In this document: positions 63,054-64,000 of the stretch, in pieces
How positions within the stretch are numbered: the first letter of the stretch is position 1
Layout of the letters: each line of letters opens with the position of its first letter
NCBI GenBank assembly: GCA_965221575.1
Contig: CBDCSM010000005.1
Location: 1 to 64,000 of the forward strand
Length of the DNA stretch: 64,000 nt
Reading direction: 5' to 3'
DNA from: JAPPHA01 sp965221575
GTDB taxonomy: Bacteria > Pseudomonadota > Alphaproteobacteria > Rhodobacterales > Rhodobacteraceae
Translations under genes and position numbers: made by a program
Notes under the pieces: model-generated
What the model was told of the DNA's origin: nothing
What the model saw: the letters and a program-made list of their open reading frames with translations, nothing else
Databases searched by the model: none

Positions 63054-64000
63054 TCAAGCCCTTCGGACGATCATGAGACGGGCGCGAAGCCCACCTGGAA
63101 AGTTCTCGAACGTAAGAGATCCACCGTGAAGTTTGGCGATCGCCGAAACGATTGTCAGCCCCAATCCGAAACCACTGACGGAGGTCACATTGCGTCCCCT
63201 GCAAAAGGGGGCAATCAATGTCTCCAACTCCTCTGCTGAAGTCCCGGCCCCTTCATCATCGACCGTAACGGTAGCAATGTCGGCGTCGGCATCAAGCCCG
63301 ACCGTAGCCCTCCGCCCGTACTTGAGCGCATTATCCACCAGGTTGGTGATGGCGCGCTGTAGTGATACCGGTCGTCCCGTGATGATGATCTGGCGATCAT
63401 CGCCGCTGACGAATCCCTTTCCCTGGCGTGACATGAAAACAGAGCTCGCACCGCGCACGACAACATCCTCGTTTTGTCGAAATGTCACCGGGCGTTCCAT
63501 GTCCTGGTAGTCGGCTACGATGGCCTCGATCAGAGAAATAAGCGACAGTTTACGTGGCGGTTCGGCGTTCATTTCGGCATGGGTATAGGTCAAGACACTT
63601 TCGATAATGCCGGTCATCTTGTCGATTTCGGCCTCAAGCTTTTCGCGAAGCTCGTTGTCCTGGATCAAGGCTGCCCTGAGCCGCAATCGCGTGGCCGGTG
63701 CGCCGAGGTCATGGCTTACTCCGGACAACACAGCCGCTCTTTCCTGCAACTGGCCGCGTTCTGATTCGAGGTAGGCGTTCAATGCACCGACGATTTCCTG
63801 CAGTTCCCCAGGGCCTTCGGCTTCGTAACTTGTTGGACCACCCAACGCCCTTCGGCCTCGCAGGCGTTCGGCAAAATTCATAAACGCTGATGAAATGTTG
63901 AGCGCGGAGGTGATCAGGATCGCCACCGCAACCAGTGCAATGAGTGCAGCGAGGACTCTCCTGTCCGAGGGTGCGGCACCGCATCCCCAAACGGATGTAC
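63054..64000 (-). CDS. Sensor histidine kinase, 5' end outside window
   Basis: The frame is open to the window edge; about 315 residues are visible. A membrane segment (VLAALIALVAVAILITSALNI) is followed by a HAMP-like linker (AERLRGRRALGGPTSYEAEGPGELQEI), the dimerisation/phosphoacceptor domain with H-box LSGVSHDLGAPATRLRLRA, and an ATPase domain with N-box NLVDNALKYG, G1-type VDDEGAGTSAEEL and G2 GFGLGLTIVSAIAKLHGG. The usual DxGxG of G1 reads D-E-G-A-G. The response regulator and the sensor domain would be outside the window. It reads in the same direction as the dioxygenase/haem-protein genes, but the GntR-family gene stands between. Confidence 0.85.
   Translation of the reverse strand, partial: TSVWGCGAAPSDRRVLAALIALVAVAILITSALNISSAFMNFAERLRGRRALGGPTSYEAEGPGELQEIVGALNAYLESERGQLQERAAVLSGVSHDLGAPATRLRLRAALIQDNELREKLEAEIDKMTGIIESVLTYTHAEMNAEPPRKLSLISLIEAIVADYQDMERPVTFRQNEDVVVRGASSVFMSRQGKGFVSGDDRQIIITGRPVSLQRAITNLVDNALKYGRRATVGLDADADIATVTVDDEGAGTSAEELETLIAPFCRGRNVTSVSGFGLGLTIVSAIAKLHGGSLTFENFPGGLRARLMIVRRA

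Noticed and set aside
1..64000. CRISPR arrays, rRNA genes and prophage structural genes
   Set aside because: No regularly spaced repeats, no rRNA-like sequence and no capsid, tail or terminase-like proteins were seen.

Overview
The window looks like the chromosome of a GC-rich alphaproteobacterium. Several gene neighbourhoods are ones I associate with Rhodobacterales-type genomes: NDUFA9-like protein / uppP / gltD / gltB, GST / queG / SDR, rlmN next to an IalB-family gene, and leuC-leuD-leuB. This placement is inferred from gene content and order only; no rRNA gene is present.

Layout. 1-4021: end of a LacI-type regulator, then a dipeptide/oligopeptide-type ABC importer with both ATPases fused in one protein. 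4459-6374: NDUFA9-like protein and uppP, convergent, with a terminator between. 6590-12440: both subunits of glutamate synthase, each broken (gltD by two adjacent stops; gltB by at least five frameshifts, two stops and an internal deletion). 12523-24338: housekeeping and envelope genes (GST, queG, SDR, two L,D-transpeptidases around a CAP-domain lipoprotein, rlmN, IalB-like protein, a membrane VWA protein behind an ECF sigma factor, MscS, VOC protein). 24738-29625: a PanB-like protein, an acetylornithine deacetylase-type peptidase, and a two-component flavin monooxygenase whose reductase is fused to a LysR-type effector-binding domain. 29626-32728: gene-poor, with a small antitoxin candidate and a zeta-type toxin. 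32729-39671: leuC, leuD, leuB, a YbdK-type ligase, a DUF4864-like protein and an aldehyde dehydrogenase.

40228-57949 is an accessory region. It starts at tRNA-Pro(CGG), followed by a dead nuclease gene and a dead IS1111-type transposase, and ends at a frameshifted serine recombinase. Between them lie an aldehyde dehydrogenase / LysR / aspartate dehydrogenase set with a divergent DapA-like gene, an intact IS110-family transposase, and a tightly overlapping operon of 3-hydroxyanthranilate dioxygenase, a complete branched-chain-type ABC importer and an alpha/beta hydrolase. Facing that operon are kynureninase and a second aldehyde dehydrogenase with a premature stop. Together these suggest uptake and breakdown of a kynurenine-pathway compound.

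59020-64000: a small cysteine-motif protein, an exported intradiol dioxygenase-like protein, a PepSY-like protein and an MsrQ-like haem membrane protein, all on the minus strand; a GntR/FCD regulator with a clear promoter and palindromic operator candidate; and a sensor histidine kinase cut by the window edge.

The dead glutamate synthase, broken mobile elements and damaged aldehyde dehydrogenase point to ongoing gene decay, while most neighbouring genes are intact. The strongest candidates for new biology are the reductase-LysR effector fusion, the kynurenine-type uptake and catabolism island, and the exported dioxygenase/haem-membrane module.
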